Below the pieces are notes generated by a model. That model ran no database searches and was not told the DNA's origin. It saw only the letters and a list, made by a program, of their open reading frames with translations. Both the position numbers and the translations under genes were made by a program. Positions 8,396 through 17,267 of a DNA stretch of 64,000 nucleotides are shown piece by piece. The stretch lies in the NCBI RefSeq assembly GCF_001269905.1, contig NZ_LHVK01000008.1, positions 268,526 through 332,525 of the forward strand, read 5' to 3'. How positions within the stretch are numbered: position 1 is the stretch's first letter; each line of letters starts with the position of its first letter. Source of the stretch: Pseudomonas corrugata (GTDB taxonomy: Bacteria; Pseudomonadota; Gammaproteobacteria; Pseudomonadales; Pseudomonadaceae).

Positions 8396-11300
8396 TCAGA
8401 CCCCTGGATCCGTATCGTTGTAATCGAAGTCGCATTGGTACCAGGGATGATAGACATGCCAGGCTTCGTGTCCCTTGGCGTTGATGACCTTGACCAGGCG
8501 CCCTGGCGGATCGTAGAACTGCTGGTCGTGATAACCATGTACGCGCAGCGAAGCGTCGTTGATGTAGCGCCAGGCATCGGCGAAATAGGGCCGGTAGACC
8601 CGCGTCACCAAACCCTTGTTGTCGTACTCGACCCGCTCGCTCACACGCCAGCGCCGTTCGGCCAGGTGCTGGAGCGGCTGCCCGTCCTGCAACACCAGCG
8701 AACCGTCTTCGGCCACAGCATAGGCTTGCCCGGGTTCCACCCGCTGTTTGCTTTGCAGGGCACGACCGAATCCGTCGACGGCATTGATGGTGATGCGGAT
8801 CTGTTGCAACGGATCGTCCGGGTAACGATCGGCGTTCAGCATGACGCTGTGGACCGGCTCCCGGGGCGCTGCCTGTATCAGCACCCGCAGGAGTTCCTGG
8901 GCGGCGCTGCGTTCGGTCAGATGTGCCAGGCGGGTGCGCGTCGAGGCACGGATGTGGCCATCGGGCAGCAGGTAGCGCTCGCTGATCCACTCGTCACGCT
9001 GCGCGGGAAGTACCAGGGCGAGATCGAGCGACCCCATCCAACTGAGCGTGTCGATGCGTACGGCACTGGCGATCCGGCCCAGGGTGAGTTCCGGATGGTC
9101 GATGGCATGACCAGGTGTCAGGTCTGCGGGCGGTTGGTAGGTGACAATATCGTCGAAGCCTGCCGGAGCGCCGCTCTCGGTGCCATGAAAGGTCACGCCC
9201 AGCGGAGCGCCCGCCGGACCGTGGAGGGCCTGCTGGATATTGTCATTGGCATCGACGATCTTGCGCGGCAATAACGCGTGGTAATCGTACTCGACCCGGG
9301 TCGTACAACCGTCCGGCAAGATCACGGCGGTGGTCATCAAGTGGTAAGGGTCGTGTTCGACGGTGGTCACCCCGTGGCTTTGGGTTTCTTGCAGGGTCGT
9401 CAGTTGGAAAAAACCTCCGAGGGGTTCGTAGGTCGCAAACCCGACTTTCCTGGACCAGAGATTTTCGCGGTCGTCCTCATCCGGGTCGTCCGGTAGAAAC
9501 AGCTTCATGGGCTCAAAGCCGATGGTTTCCAACTGCTCGCGAATGTCGAAGGGGGGAGGCAGGTCGTCATAGGCTTGCAGCGCATGCTTGTCGAATTCGG
9601 CCACCTCCAGTGGGCCGCGTAGTGCCTGGAAGGCAATGTCGTCGTGTTCGTCCAACAGGTAGTTCTGTTCCTGGAGCGCGATCAATTGCCGGGCGGCGTT
9701 CCATTGCGCTGAGTCTTGATGTTCGATGAAGCTTTCATAGCTGACCTGCCGGGGGTTGAGCCCCAACGGCAGCTCACCTTTTGAACGTTGCAACCCGTTG
9801 GCCCTGGAGCGCCATGGCAGGCCCAGCCGCTGGCGCAGCCTGTCGTCATCGATCAGGTGCAGATGCTCGGCGCGTTTCTCGACGATGTGGAATACCTGTT
9901 GCTGGTCGTCATGGGCGTCGCGCCACCAGCCGTTCTCGTCATCATCGTCGAAGGGCGGTGGGTCGAAGGCGGTGAGGCGTCGGGCGTAGTGGACGAGGAA
10001 ACCGTGGATAAGCTGGCCGAACTGGTTCCACTTCAGGTTGAGGGCGTGCTGGATTTGCGGGTCGTCGATAAAGCCGTCGTATTGACAGGTGATCGTCTCC
10101 AGTTCCAGCACCAGCAGGCTCTTGTGGTGGACATGGGGATGGCGCAGCAGGTAGCGCTGTTGGGTCACGGTGTAAGGCCCGACGGTGTCTGTCGGTTCGG
10201 CGGGGTGGGTTTCGGTGCGCAGTACATGGCCGCCCAGGGCATAGGCCATTTCCCGCGCGGTATCCGGGTCGGGGCTGATGATCTCGTTGGCTTCGTCGCT
10301 TTCATGGAAACGGGTCAGCAGTGTCGGGCCCAGCGGCACCGCATCGGTGTCGCCAGCGAAACAGTCCTTGAGGGGTTGATCGACGGTGCGGCCGGTGTGA
10401 AACCAGGTCTTGACCAGCACCGGTGCGGTGAAGCCGGTTGGCGTCTGGCCTTCGGGCACTTCGCTGTCGACCTGGTACAGCCGGCCGAAGCCCCTGAACT
10501 CCCGGTGGTGGCTGTCATAGTCGCCTTCGAGGTAAGTGAAGTGTTGGGTCAGGCAATTACCGGTGATTTCGTCGAGTTGTTGTTGGTGCGCCACCAGCGG
10601 CAGGGCCAGGGGCAGATAGCACGTTGGCGGTTCCTGGTTGGCCAGGCGTTGCTGCTTTTCATCCAGCCAGTACTGCGCACTGCTGCGATAGGTCAGGGTG
10701 CTGCTGCAACCCATGTTGTTGTTCATGGCCTTGAGCAGATAGGGGCGGGCCGCGACGAAGTCATAGCGCCAGTGCCCGGGCTTCATGTCGGGCGTCATGT
10801 GCGGCTTGCTCAGGATCAGGCTGGCGCAACCCAGGCCCTGCAGGTCGGCCAGGGTAACCTGGCACAGATTGTCGTACCGCACGCCTTCGGGCCATGGCAC
10901 CTGCACAGGTGCCTGTTCAAGACCATTGCCGCCGCGGTTGAGGTAGATCTCGAAGCACTCGCTCCTGAGGTAGATCAGCGCCGGTGCCCCGGACCCGTCC
11001 AGGTCGGCGATGCGGACCCGGTCGGCGTCGAACTGGCTGTAACTGAAGGGCAGGGCACTCATGACAAAGCCTTCGCCGAAACGCCCGCGGCCCAGGCTCG
11101 GCCAGCACTTGATCTCGTTGCAGCGGATGCGACACAGATCGGTACTGTCGCTGCCCAGCAAATTACCGAACATCACCACCTCGCTGTGCAGGTCGCTGAA
11201 CAAGGGCAGGGCGCTGTCCGGTTCATGGGGTACATTCACCCCCGGGGCAAACCCTTCCTCGCGGAGGTTGGCGTACAGCCGCACACTCTTGGGACCGATC

Positions 11301-12847
11301 ATGGCCAGGGAGCGCAAACCGTCACCGTTCAGATCGCCCAATTGCGCGGACGGGTGCAGGAACTCCGTCGGGAAACGCTTGAAGTCCGTGAAAGTGGACC
11401 AGCTGCGGTCCGGGTTGAGGGTGTAGAAACCGCTCATGCCGGGCTGGATGATGAGCCAATTGAGGCGCCCCCTGCCCGTCAGGTCGGTCAGCACTTGCAA
11501 CACCGTCGGGTTGTCGGCGGCCACCGGCATGTTCTCCAGGCGTGACCATGGACCGTAGGTGATTTTGTCGTCGTCCTCGCCGCGTTCCGGTTCACGGTAA
11601 TACCAGCCATGGGTGTAGCGACACAGGAAACCCGGAACGCCCTCGCCATACAGGTCGACACAGTGATAGTGCCTGCCGTCTTCAGCGGCGGGCATCGTCT
11701 GCAATTCACAGAACGGCTCTGGTGCCGGATTGAGCTCGAAACCGTTGTAGTGCAGTTCGACGGGGGGACGGTATTCGACCCGGCCTGCGGCGTCCCAGTC
11801 GTGATAATGGGCAGCGGTCAGCAAGTTGTAGTCCAGTGCGGTGACGCTGTACTCCAGCACCAAGCGCGTGACCAGCGCCGGTTCGGTGCCCGCTTCGGCG
11901 GGGAAGTGGTGGAACATCAGTACCTGCTGGCACAGGCGCCGCGTGCCGATTTCGAAGCCGTACCGGTAGCCGTGGATCGGGTCGCTGCGCAGTAGCCATG
12001 GGGTTCCTTCAGGAACGTGCCACGCCGGTTTCTGCGCAAGATCGAGAGTGCGCTGTCCATAGTCGAACAGCAGATGGAAGTGCCAGTGTCTGCTTGTCGG
12101 ATCGTCCTCTTCGAAACAGTAGAAGCTGTCGCTGGCCGTGGCGTTGCCGTAGCACACCCGTCGCAGGTAGCGCTGGGCGCGATAGTCATGGGGCCCGTCG
12201 AACGGGCCGGGATCGGCTTCGTATTCATAGAAGATGTGCTCGCCTGACGGGCCAAGTTCTTCGAGCAACAACCATTCGGCGATGCGGGCGGGCTCTTGCG
12301 GATCGGTGTCGGCAACGGGGGCGGTGATGCGCGACACTTCGCTGTTGCCGTAGCAATACAGATGGCCGTTGCTGCCCTGGACCCGCCAGAACGGCGCCTG
12401 GCCATCGTCGGGGCTCCAGAGCTCATACACATCGAATGCGCTTTCGATTCTGGGGTAATAGCGCACCACCGAGCAGGCCCGGCTACCGGGACCTGGGAGT
12501 GTACGAATGACCGGTACGCCGTCGTTGAACTCGGGCCAGCGCTCAACCCCGTCGGCGTCGATCATCACATCGTCATCGCTATAGTGCGGAACGCCCTCGC
12601 TGGTGCGGCGAGCGATGCTGGCGAGGGACAACTGCATGCCGATGCCGAAGGTGCCGTTGCCACTCTGGCTGTTGTAGTGCAACGCCAGGGCCGGTGTCAG
12701 ATGGCGGGCGCTGGAAAGAGGCAAGGGCAATTCGAAAGAGGCCGCCCCCTGCGTGCCGACAGGGCCGATCCGGCTGCCCATCGTGGCAATGGATGCGCTG
12801 TTGGCAATGGTGGGGGGCACAATCTGGAGGGGCGCTTGTTCTGCCAT
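8396..12847 (-). CDS. Tc toxin B subunit (SpvB/TcdB/TcaC family)
   Basis: Large protein of 1483 residues, the usual size of TcB proteins. The N-terminus (about 15-340) is an SpvB-type domain (GPVGTQGAASFELPLPLS, then SGNGTFGIGMQLSL). Residues ~380-680 hold repeated propeller-like motifs (DLYGEGVPGF, DLNGDGLRS, DLDGSGAPA), matching the beta-propeller that docks TcB on the A pentamer. The TcdB middle N and C regions follow, and the C-terminal part carries YD-like repeats of the shell. There is no signal peptide. In the family TcB and TccC assemble into a hollow shell that encloses the toxic tail and hands it to the TcA translocation channel. It is the first gene of a two-gene unit with TccC-2 and has a lux-box-like site 76 bp upstream. 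The matching A genes lie about 8 kb away on the opposite strand. Confidence 0.93.
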   Translation of the reverse strand: MAEQAPLQIVPPTIANSASIATMGSRIGPVGTQGAASFELPLPLSSARHLTPALALHYNSQSGNGTFGIGMQLSLASIARRTSEGVPHYSDDDVMIDADGVERWPEFNDGVPVIRTLPGPGSRACSVVRYYPRIESAFDVYELWSPDDGQAPFWRVQGSNGHLYCYGNSEVSRITAPVADTDPQEPARIAEWLLLEELGPSGEHIFYEYEADPGPFDGPHDYRAQRYLRRVCYGNATASDSFYCFEEDDPTSRHWHFHLLFDYGQRTLDLAQKPAWHVPEGTPWLLRSDPIHGYRYGFEIGTRRLCQQVLMFHHFPAEAGTEPALVTRLVLEYSVTALDYNLLTAAHYHDWDAAGRVEYRPPVELHYNGFELNPAPEPFCELQTMPAAEDGRHYHCVDLYGEGVPGFLCRYTHGWYYREPERGEDDDKITYGPWSRLENMPVAADNPTVLQVLTDLTGRGRLNWLIIQPGMSGFYTLNPDRSWSTFTDFKRFPTEFLHPSAQLGDLNGDGLRSLAMIGPKSVRLYANLREEGFAPGVNVPHEPDSALPLFSDLHSEVVMFGNLLGSDSTDLCRIRCNEIKCWPSLGRGRFGEGFVMSALPFSYSQFDADRVRIADLDGSGAPALIYLRSECFEIYLNRGGNGLEQAPVQVPWPEGVRYDNLCQVTLADLQGLGCASLILSKPHMTPDMKPGHWRYDFVAARPYLLKAMNNNMGCSSTLTYRSSAQYWLDEKQQRLANQEPPTCYLPLALPLVAHQQQLDEITGNCLTQHFTYLEGDYDSHHREFRGFGRLYQVDSEVPEGQTPTGFTAPVLVKTWFHTGRTVDQPLKDCFAGDTDAVPLGPTLLTRFHESDEANEIISPDPDTAREMAYALGGHVLRTETHPAEPTDTVGPYTVTQQRYLLRHPHVHHKSLLVLELETITCQYDGFIDDPQIQHALNLKWNQFGQLIHGFLVHYARRLTAFDPPPFDDDDENGWWRDAHDDQQQVFHIVEKRAEHLHLIDDDRLRQRLGLPWRSRANGLQRSKGELPLGLNPRQVSYESFIEHQDSAQWNAARQLIALQEQNYLLDEHDDIAFQALRGPLEVAEFDKHALQAYDDLPPPFDIREQLETIGFEPMKLFLPDDPDEDDRENLWSRKVGFATYEPLGGFFQLTTLQETQSHGVTTVEHDPYHLMTTAVILPDGCTTRVEYDYHALLPRKIVDANDNIQQALHGPAGAPLGVTFHGTESGAPAGFDDIVTYQPPADLTPGHAIDHPELTLGRIASAVRIDTLSWMGSLDLALVLPAQRDEWISERYLLPDGHIRASTRTRLAHLTERSAAQELLRVLIQAAPREPVHSVMLNADRYPDDPLQQIRITINAVDGFGRALQSKQRVEPGQAYAVAEDGSLVLQDGQPLQHLAERRWRVSERVEYDNKGLVTRVYRPYFADAWRYINDASLRVHGYHDQQFYDPPGRLVKVINAKGHEAWHVYHPWYQCDFDYNDTDPGV

Positions 12848-12923
12848 CGGGGGATCTTCTCGTTAGGCAATGTCAGGGAATACCCGGCTGAACATGAGGA
12901 TGCCAAGAGATGACCGATGGGTA

Positions 12924-12943
12924 ACCTGTCAGATCCGACAGGT
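12924..12943 (-). promoter_or_regulatory. Lux-box-like palindrome upstream of the TcB gene
   Basis: ACCTGTCAGATCCGACAGGT on the plus strand, 9-bp halves with a single mismatch. It lies 76 bp before the TcB start codon and nearly matches the site before tccC-1. By eye it agrees at 16 of 20 positions with the classical Vibrio lux box as I remember it. The hexamer 21 bp downstream on the minus strand (CATCCT) is a poor -10, consistent with activator dependence. Confidence 0.6.
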
Positions 12944-12984
12944 GCGTGGGCAGGCCGATAAGTGGTAGGCGTTCCAGCACAACA

Positions 12985-13020
12985 AAAAAAGGCCGGTGGG
13001 CTTGTCGCCCACCGGCCTTT
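12985..13020 (-). terminator. Rho-independent terminator of the fumarase gene
   Basis: Strong inverted repeat (AAGGCCGGTGGGC / GCCCACCGGCCTT around a short CTTGTC-type loop) followed, in the minus direction, by a run of U from the A tract at 12984-12990. It begins about 20 bp after the fumarase stop. Confidence 0.9.
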
Positions 13021-13040
13021 CTACGGTGCGAAAGTGCGCG

Positions 13041-14564
13041 TTACTGCACTTCTACCGCCAGGCTGTCACTGATCTTCTTCTGCCAGATGGCCGGGCCGGT
13101 GATGTGCACCGACTCGCCCTGGCTGTCGACCGCAACGGTCACCGGCATGTCCTTGACCTCGAACTCGTAGATCGCTTCCATGCCCAGTTCGGCGAATGCC
13201 AGGACCTTGGATTTACGGATCGCTTGAGCCACCAGGTACGCGGCACCGCCAACGGCCATCAGGTAGACGGCCTTGTTGTCTTTGATCGCTTCGATAGCGG
13301 TCGGGCCGCGCTCGGATTTACCGATCATGCCCAGCAGGCCGGTCTGTTCGAGGATCTGGCGGGTGAACTTGTCCATCCGCGTGGCGGTGGTCGGACCGGC
13401 TGGGCCAACCACTTCGTCGCCTACCGGGTCGACCGGGCCGACGTAATAGATGAAGCGACCCTTGAGGTCTACCGGCAGGGTTTCACCCTTGTTCAGCATC
13501 TCGACCATGCGCTTGTGCGCTGCGTCGCGACCGGTGAGCATCTTGCCGTTGAGCAGTACGGTTTCGCCCGGCTTCCAGCTCTGCACTTCTTCCGGGGTCA
13601 GGGTGTCGAGGTTCACGCGACGAGCCGACGGGCCGGCTTCCCAGACGATTTCCGGGTAGGCATCCAGCGGTGGCGCTTGCAGCTCAGCCGGGCCTGTGCC
13701 GTCCAGCACGAAGTGGGCGTGACGGGTGGCGGCGCAGTTGGGGATCATGCACACCGGCAGGGAGGCGGCGTGGGTCGGGTAATCCATGATCTTCACGTCG
13801 AGCACGGTGGTCAGGCCACCCAGGCCCTGGGCACCGATGCCCAGTTGGTTGACCTTCTCGAACAGCTCCAGGCGCATCTCTTCGATACGGTTCTGCGGAC
13901 CGCGGGCCTTGAGCTCATGAATGTCGATGGATTCCATCAGCACTTCCTTGGCCATGACCGCGGCTTTCTCGGCGGTGCCGCCGATGCCGATGCCGAGCAT
14001 GCCCGGTGGGCACCAGCCGGCACCCATGGTCGGAACGGTCTTGAGTACCCAGTCGACGATGGAGTCGGACGGGTTGAGCATGGCCATTTTCGACTTGTTC
14101 TCGGAGCCGCCGCCCTTGGCCGCCACATCCACTTCCACGGTGTTGCCCGGGACGATGGAGTAGTGGATGACCGCAGGGGTGTTGTCCTTGGTGTTTTTGC
14201 GTGCACCCGCCGGGTCGGCGAGGATGGAAGCGCGCAAGACGTTTTCCGGCAGATTGTAGGCGCGACGCACGCCTTCGTTGATCATGTCGTCCAGGCTCAT
14301 GGTCGCACCGTCCCAGCGCACGTCCATGCCCACTCGTACGAACACGGTCACAATGCCGGTGTCCTGACAGATCGGCCGATGGCCGGTGGCGCACATGCGC
14401 GAGTTGATCAGGATCTGCGCCATGGAGTCACGGGCCGCTGGCGACTCTTCGCGCAGGTAGGCTTCGTGCATCGCCTGGATGAAGTCCACGGGGTGGTAAT
14501 AGGAAATGAACTGCAGGGCGTCGGCAACGCTCTGAATCAGGTCGTCTTGCTTGATCACGGTCAT
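13041..14564 (-). CDS. fumA: Class I (iron-sulfur) fumarate hydratase
   Basis: Fumarase of 507 residues that interconverts fumarate and malate in the TCA cycle with a [4Fe-4S] cluster. The N-terminal alpha domain carries CATGHRPICQDTG and GAGWCPPGMLG; a further conserved cysteine is in MIPNCAATRHAHF, together the expected cluster ligands. The C-terminal beta domain (about residues 330-507) holds GRDAAHKRM and the conserved VGPVDPVG segment. A clear ribosome binding site (GAGAGGAG) precedes the ATG. The gene stands alone and ends in a strong terminator. In P. aeruginosa the orthologous gene is likewise next to sadC. It is oxygen-sensitive in this family; an iron-free class II enzyme, if present, lies outside the window. 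Confidence 0.95.
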   Translation of the reverse strand: MTVIKQDDLIQSVADALQFISYYHPVDFIQAMHEAYLREESPAARDSMAQILINSRMCATGHRPICQDTGIVTVFVRVGMDVRWDGATMSLDDMINEGVRRAYNLPENVLRASILADPAGARKNTKDNTPAVIHYSIVPGNTVEVDVAAKGGGSENKSKMAMLNPSDSIVDWVLKTVPTMGAGWCPPGMLGIGIGGTAEKAAVMAKEVLMESIDIHELKARGPQNRIEEMRLELFEKVNQLGIGAQGLGGLTTVLDVKIMDYPTHAASLPVCMIPNCAATRHAHFVLDGTGPAELQAPPLDAYPEIVWEAGPSARRVNLDTLTPEEVQSWKPGETVLLNGKMLTGRDAAHKRMVEMLNKGETLPVDLKGRFIYYVGPVDPVGDEVVGPAGPTTATRMDKFTRQILEQTGLLGMIGKSERGPTAIEAIKDNKAVYLMAVGGAAYLVAQAIRKSKVLAFAELGMEAIYEFEVKDMPVTVAVDSQGESVHITGPAIWQKKISDSLAVEVQ

Positions 14565-14730
14565 GAGTCGCGCTCCTCTCTAAGACGGGAACATTCAATA
14601 AGGTACCGCTCGTTTGGGTGCATCGGTCGACGGGCGGCACCTCTTAAGACACGCCGGGCATGCTGGCGCGACGCTAAAAAGGCGCGGCAGTATATCGCAG
14701 GCGGGCATCCTGTGGGAGCAAGCAGCCCCT

Positions 14731-14861
14731 GTGGCGAGGGGATTTATCCCCGCTGGGCTGCGAAGCAGACCGAAAAGCTGCTGCTGCGGTGTGTCAGGTT
14801 AATGTGTACCTATCATTTAGGGCCACTTCGCGCCCCAGCGGGGATAAATCCCCTCGCCACA
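14731..14861. repeat. Inverted REP pair, family A
   Basis: Two copies of the fluorescens-type REP GTGGCGAGGGGATTTATCCC followed by CGCTGGG, in opposite orientation (14731-14768 and 14831-14861). The spacing and orientation match a REPIN. Each copy can form a hairpin, and the pair a longer one. Confidence 0.85.
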
Positions 14862-14965
14862 GATAAATCCCTCAGCACAAGGGGGGGCGTCGAGCAAGAA
14901 ACACTGCGTCAATATAGGCCATTGCTTTGACGCCATTTTTCTGCTCCAGAATTGAATGGTCATTT

Positions 14966-15009
14966 GTCCTACACGCCACTAAAGTGGCGTCTGGCCTGTA
15001 GCGTAGGAC
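14966..15009 (+). other. Branched hairpin in the leader of the GGDEF gene
   Basis: An inner perfect hairpin ACGCCACT-AA-AGTGGCGT (14973-14990) lies within outer arms GTCCTAC (14966-14972) and GTAGGAC (15003-15009). It ends 23 bp before the chosen ATG. It may be a leader RNA structure or a small dispersed repeat; the sequence alone does not decide. Confidence 0.5.
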
Positions 15010-15032
15010 GCCTCCTGTCAGTTTCCTTTCCC

Positions 15033-16154
15033 ATGGTGAGTCAACGATTGACCCATAACGCCATTCAACGTCTCCTGCTCAAACGCTTCGCCCTGGCGGC
15101 CGCGACTTACGCGCTGGCGCTGGTATTGTTGTGGCTGGCATTTTTCAGTGGGCATTACCTCGACTCGTTACGCGGCGTCATCATCGGCAGCGCCTTGGTG
15201 GTGCTGTGTCAGGGTGCCTTGTTCGCAGTGTTTATCAGTGGTCGCAACCTGCGTTTTGCCGACCCCAGTCTCACCGAAGCGCAAGTCCTGATCGGCCTGG
15301 GCTGGCAGACCTGGATGATGGGACATCTGGACCAGGCCCGGGGCCTGTTCCTGGTGTTCTATGTACTGATCCTGCTGTTCGGGCTGTTCCACCTGTCCCG
15401 CCGGGCTTTTGTGCGTTGCGCGATGCTGGTGTTCTTCAGTTTCACCGGCCTCACCCTTTGGGACGCCTGGTTTTTCCGGCTTTCCGACCCCACGCTGGCC
15501 GGCTTGCAGGTGTGCGTGCTGTTTATCGTGCTGGTCTGGCTGGTGCTTTACGCCCGCTATGTCCAGACGTCGCGCCAACGCATGCGTCAACGGCGGTTTG
15601 CCTTGCAGGCGCACCAGGACACCCTGCGCGGCATGATGCGCCAGCTTGAAGACCTGGTGGCGACCGATGAACTGACCGGCCTGTTCAATCGCCGGCATTT
15701 CCTGCGCCTGGCGTCCCGTGAACTCAACACCCTCAAGCCGGACATGGCCCATGGCCTGGCCTTGATCGATCTTGACCATTTCAAGCGCATCAACGACCTG
15801 CACGGCCATGCTGCCGGCGATCAGGTGCTTCAGGCTTTCGCCAGCGTTGCCACGGCCTGCCTGCGCGAAGGCGACGTGCTGGCGCGCTATGGCGGCGAAG
15901 AATTCGTCATGCTCCTGCCCGCCTGTGACCCCGTGCGCCTGACCGCTTGTTGCGAGCGGTTGCGCCTGGCGTTTGCCGCCGTCGAGTTGACCGGTTTGCG
16001 AGTGGGAGCTCTCAGCCTGTCGGCGGGCATGACGCTGTTGGAGATGGACGATGACCTGGACAGCGCATTGCAACGTGCCGACCAGGCCTTGTACCGTGCC
16101 AAGCGAGACGGCCGTAATCGGTGTGCCGCCGCCTGGGAGAATGTCGATGCCTGA
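15033..16154 (+). CDS. sadC: Membrane-bound GGDEF diguanylate cyclase, SadC-like
   Basis: Makes cyclic di-GMP from two GTP. Of 373 residues, the first ~185 contain about five membrane helices. A short linker follows and then a GGDEF domain (about 205-365) with an intact active site GGEEF at residues 287-291 and an inhibitory I-site RxxD at 278-281, five residues upstream, suggesting product feedback. I chose the ATG at 15033 because the longer frame would use a TTG and run through the leader hairpin. It overlaps the next gene by 8 bp. The position beside fumarase and a ferredoxin reductase matches that of sadC in P. aeruginosa, a surface-attachment cyclase; orthology is inferred from this order and topology. 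Confidence 0.85.
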   Translation: MVSQRLTHNAIQRLLLKRFALAAATYALALVLLWLAFFSGHYLDSLRGVIIGSALVVLCQGALFAVFISGRNLRFADPSLTEAQVLIGLGWQTWMMGHLDQARGLFLVFYVLILLFGLFHLSRRAFVRCAMLVFFSFTGLTLWDAWFFRLSDPTLAGLQVCVLFIVLVWLVLYARYVQTSRQRMRQRRFALQAHQDTLRGMMRQLEDLVATDELTGLFNRRHFLRLASRELNTLKPDMAHGLALIDLDHFKRINDLHGHAAGDQVLQAFASVATACLREGDVLARYGGEEFVMLLPACDPVRLTACCERLRLAFAAVELTGLRVGALSLSAGMTLLEMDDDLDSALQRADQALYRAKRDGRNRCAAAWENVDA

Positions 16155-17094
16155 ACTGACGGTCGCCGGCCGGCAATGGACGGTCGCGCCGGGCAGTAAC
16201 TTGCTGGACGCGTTGAATCAGTCCGGGGTGCCTGTGCCCTACAGTTGTCGCGCCGGCAGTTGTCACGCCTGCCTGGTGCAATGCTCCGGCGGCGATGTGC
16301 GCGACGCTCGGCCCGATGCCTTGAGCCCGGCACAGCGCGATCAGGGCTGGCGGCTGGCCTGCCAATGCCAGGTGGTCGAAGATGTGCAGATCCATACGTT
16401 CGATCCGCAACGTGACGGTCAGGCTGCCCAGGTGGTGGCGGCGGACTGGTTGGGCCCCGACGTGCTGCGTTTGCGCGTCACCCCTGAACGGGCGTTGCGC
16501 TACCAGGCCGGGCAGCACCTGGTGTTGTGGCTCGGCGACGTCGCCCGGCCCTATTCCCTGGCGAGCCTGCCTGAGGAGGACCGTTTCCTGGAGTTTCACC
16601 TCGATTGCCGCCAGCCCGGGCAATTTATCGACCGGGCTCGATCCCTGAATGTGGGGGACCCGATCCGCCTGGGTGAACTGCGCGGCGGTGCGTTGCATTA
16701 CGATCCCGCCTGGCACGACAGGCCGCTGTGGCTGCTGGCCGCCGGTACCGGGCTGGGTCCGTTGTTCGGCATCTTGCGCGAAGCCCTGCGCCAGCAACAT
16801 CGGGGGCCGATTCATCTTGTGCATGTCGCCCATGACGCCAGCGGGCATTACCTGGGCAAACCCCTGGCGGCGCTGGCCGCCAAGTACCCCCAACTCAGCG
16901 TCCAGTTGCTGACCTCGCTGGAGGCACCTTCAGCGCTGGCGCAACTGCGGCTGGCTTCCCGACAAACCCAGGCCTTGGCCTGCGGCCATCCCGAGCGGGT
17001 CGAAGCCTTCGCCAAACGCCTCTACCTGGCCGGCTTGCCGCGCAATCAGTTGCTGGCGGATGTGTTCCTTACCCGTGAGGACGGCGGGGGCTGA
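16147..17094 (+). CDS. 2Fe-2S ferredoxin/FAD oxidoreductase
   Basis: Fused electron-transfer protein of 315 residues. The N-terminal plant-type 2Fe-2S domain has the cluster cysteines C34, C39, C42 and C72. The rest is a ferredoxin-NADP-reductase-like module with the FAD motif RPYSLAS and the NAD(P)H-binding segment GTGLGPLFGI. The architecture is that of CDP-6-deoxy-glucoseen reductase and of oxygenase reductase subunits, but no oxygenase partner lies nearby, so the physiological acceptor is unknown. It overlaps the cyclase stop by 8 bp; an ATG six bases upstream would add two residues. The same gene follows sadC in P. aeruginosa. Confidence 0.85.
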   Translation: MPELTVAGRQWTVAPGSNLLDALNQSGVPVPYSCRAGSCHACLVQCSGGDVRDARPDALSPAQRDQGWRLACQCQVVEDVQIHTFDPQRDGQAAQVVAADWLGPDVLRLRVTPERALRYQAGQHLVLWLGDVARPYSLASLPEEDRFLEFHLDCRQPGQFIDRARSLNVGDPIRLGELRGGALHYDPAWHDRPLWLLAAGTGLGPLFGILREALRQQHRGPIHLVHVAHDASGHYLGKPLAALAAKYPQLSVQLLTSLEAPSALAQLRLASRQTQALACGHPERVEAFAKRLYLAGLPRNQLLADVFLTREDGGG

Positions 17095-17100
17095 GCCACC

Positions 17101-17199
17101 GCCATCGCGAGCAGGCTCGCTCCCACAGGGTCTGGTGGTGTATGCCAATGCGGCGTACATCGCTGATCCACTGTGGGAGCGAGCCTGCTCGCGATGGCG
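17101..17199. repeat. Inverted REP pair, family B
   Basis: Two copies of CATCGCGAGCAGGCTCGCTC plus CCACAGG in opposite orientation (17102-17130 and 17171-17199), directly after the ferredoxin reductase stop. REPIN-like arrangement. Confidence 0.85.
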
Positions 17200-17213
17200 T
17201 CCGTCCAGGCAAA

Positions 17214-17250
17214 GCAAAAAAAGCCCCGCCATTCACATGGCAGGGCTTTT
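17214..17250 (-). terminator. Rho-independent terminator of pyruvate kinase
   Basis: Inverted repeat AGCCC-C-GCCA / TGGC-A-GGGCT with one internal mismatch, followed in the minus direction by a U run (A tract at 17215-17222). It lies 18 bp after the pykA stop. The T run on the other side may allow it to work in both directions. Confidence 0.85.
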
Positions 17251-17267
17251 GTCTTTCAGCGGGGCAC

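Larger units (their letters stand above)
14565..15032. other. Intergenic region between fumarase and the GGDEF gene
   Basis: This 468-bp divergent gap holds the fumarase leader (a possible minus-strand -10, TATACT, at 14689-14694), an inverted REP pair (14731-14861) and a branched hairpin just before the GGDEF gene (14966-15009). I see no convincing gene in it. Confidence 0.6.

Noticed and set aside
8373..8990. N-terminal extension of TccC-2 to give 1113 residues
   Set aside because: The added ~206 codons overlap the TcB gene in another frame and have no Rhs character; the sister protein starts at the equivalent of 8372.
9788..11545. A 585-codon frame antisense to the TcB gene
   Set aside because: TcB motifs are continuous on the minus strand; the opposite translation has no domain.
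12996..14930. A 644-codon frame antisense to fumarase
   Set aside because: Shadow of the fumarase codons; His/Gly/Arg-rich translation, runs through the terminator and a REP pair.
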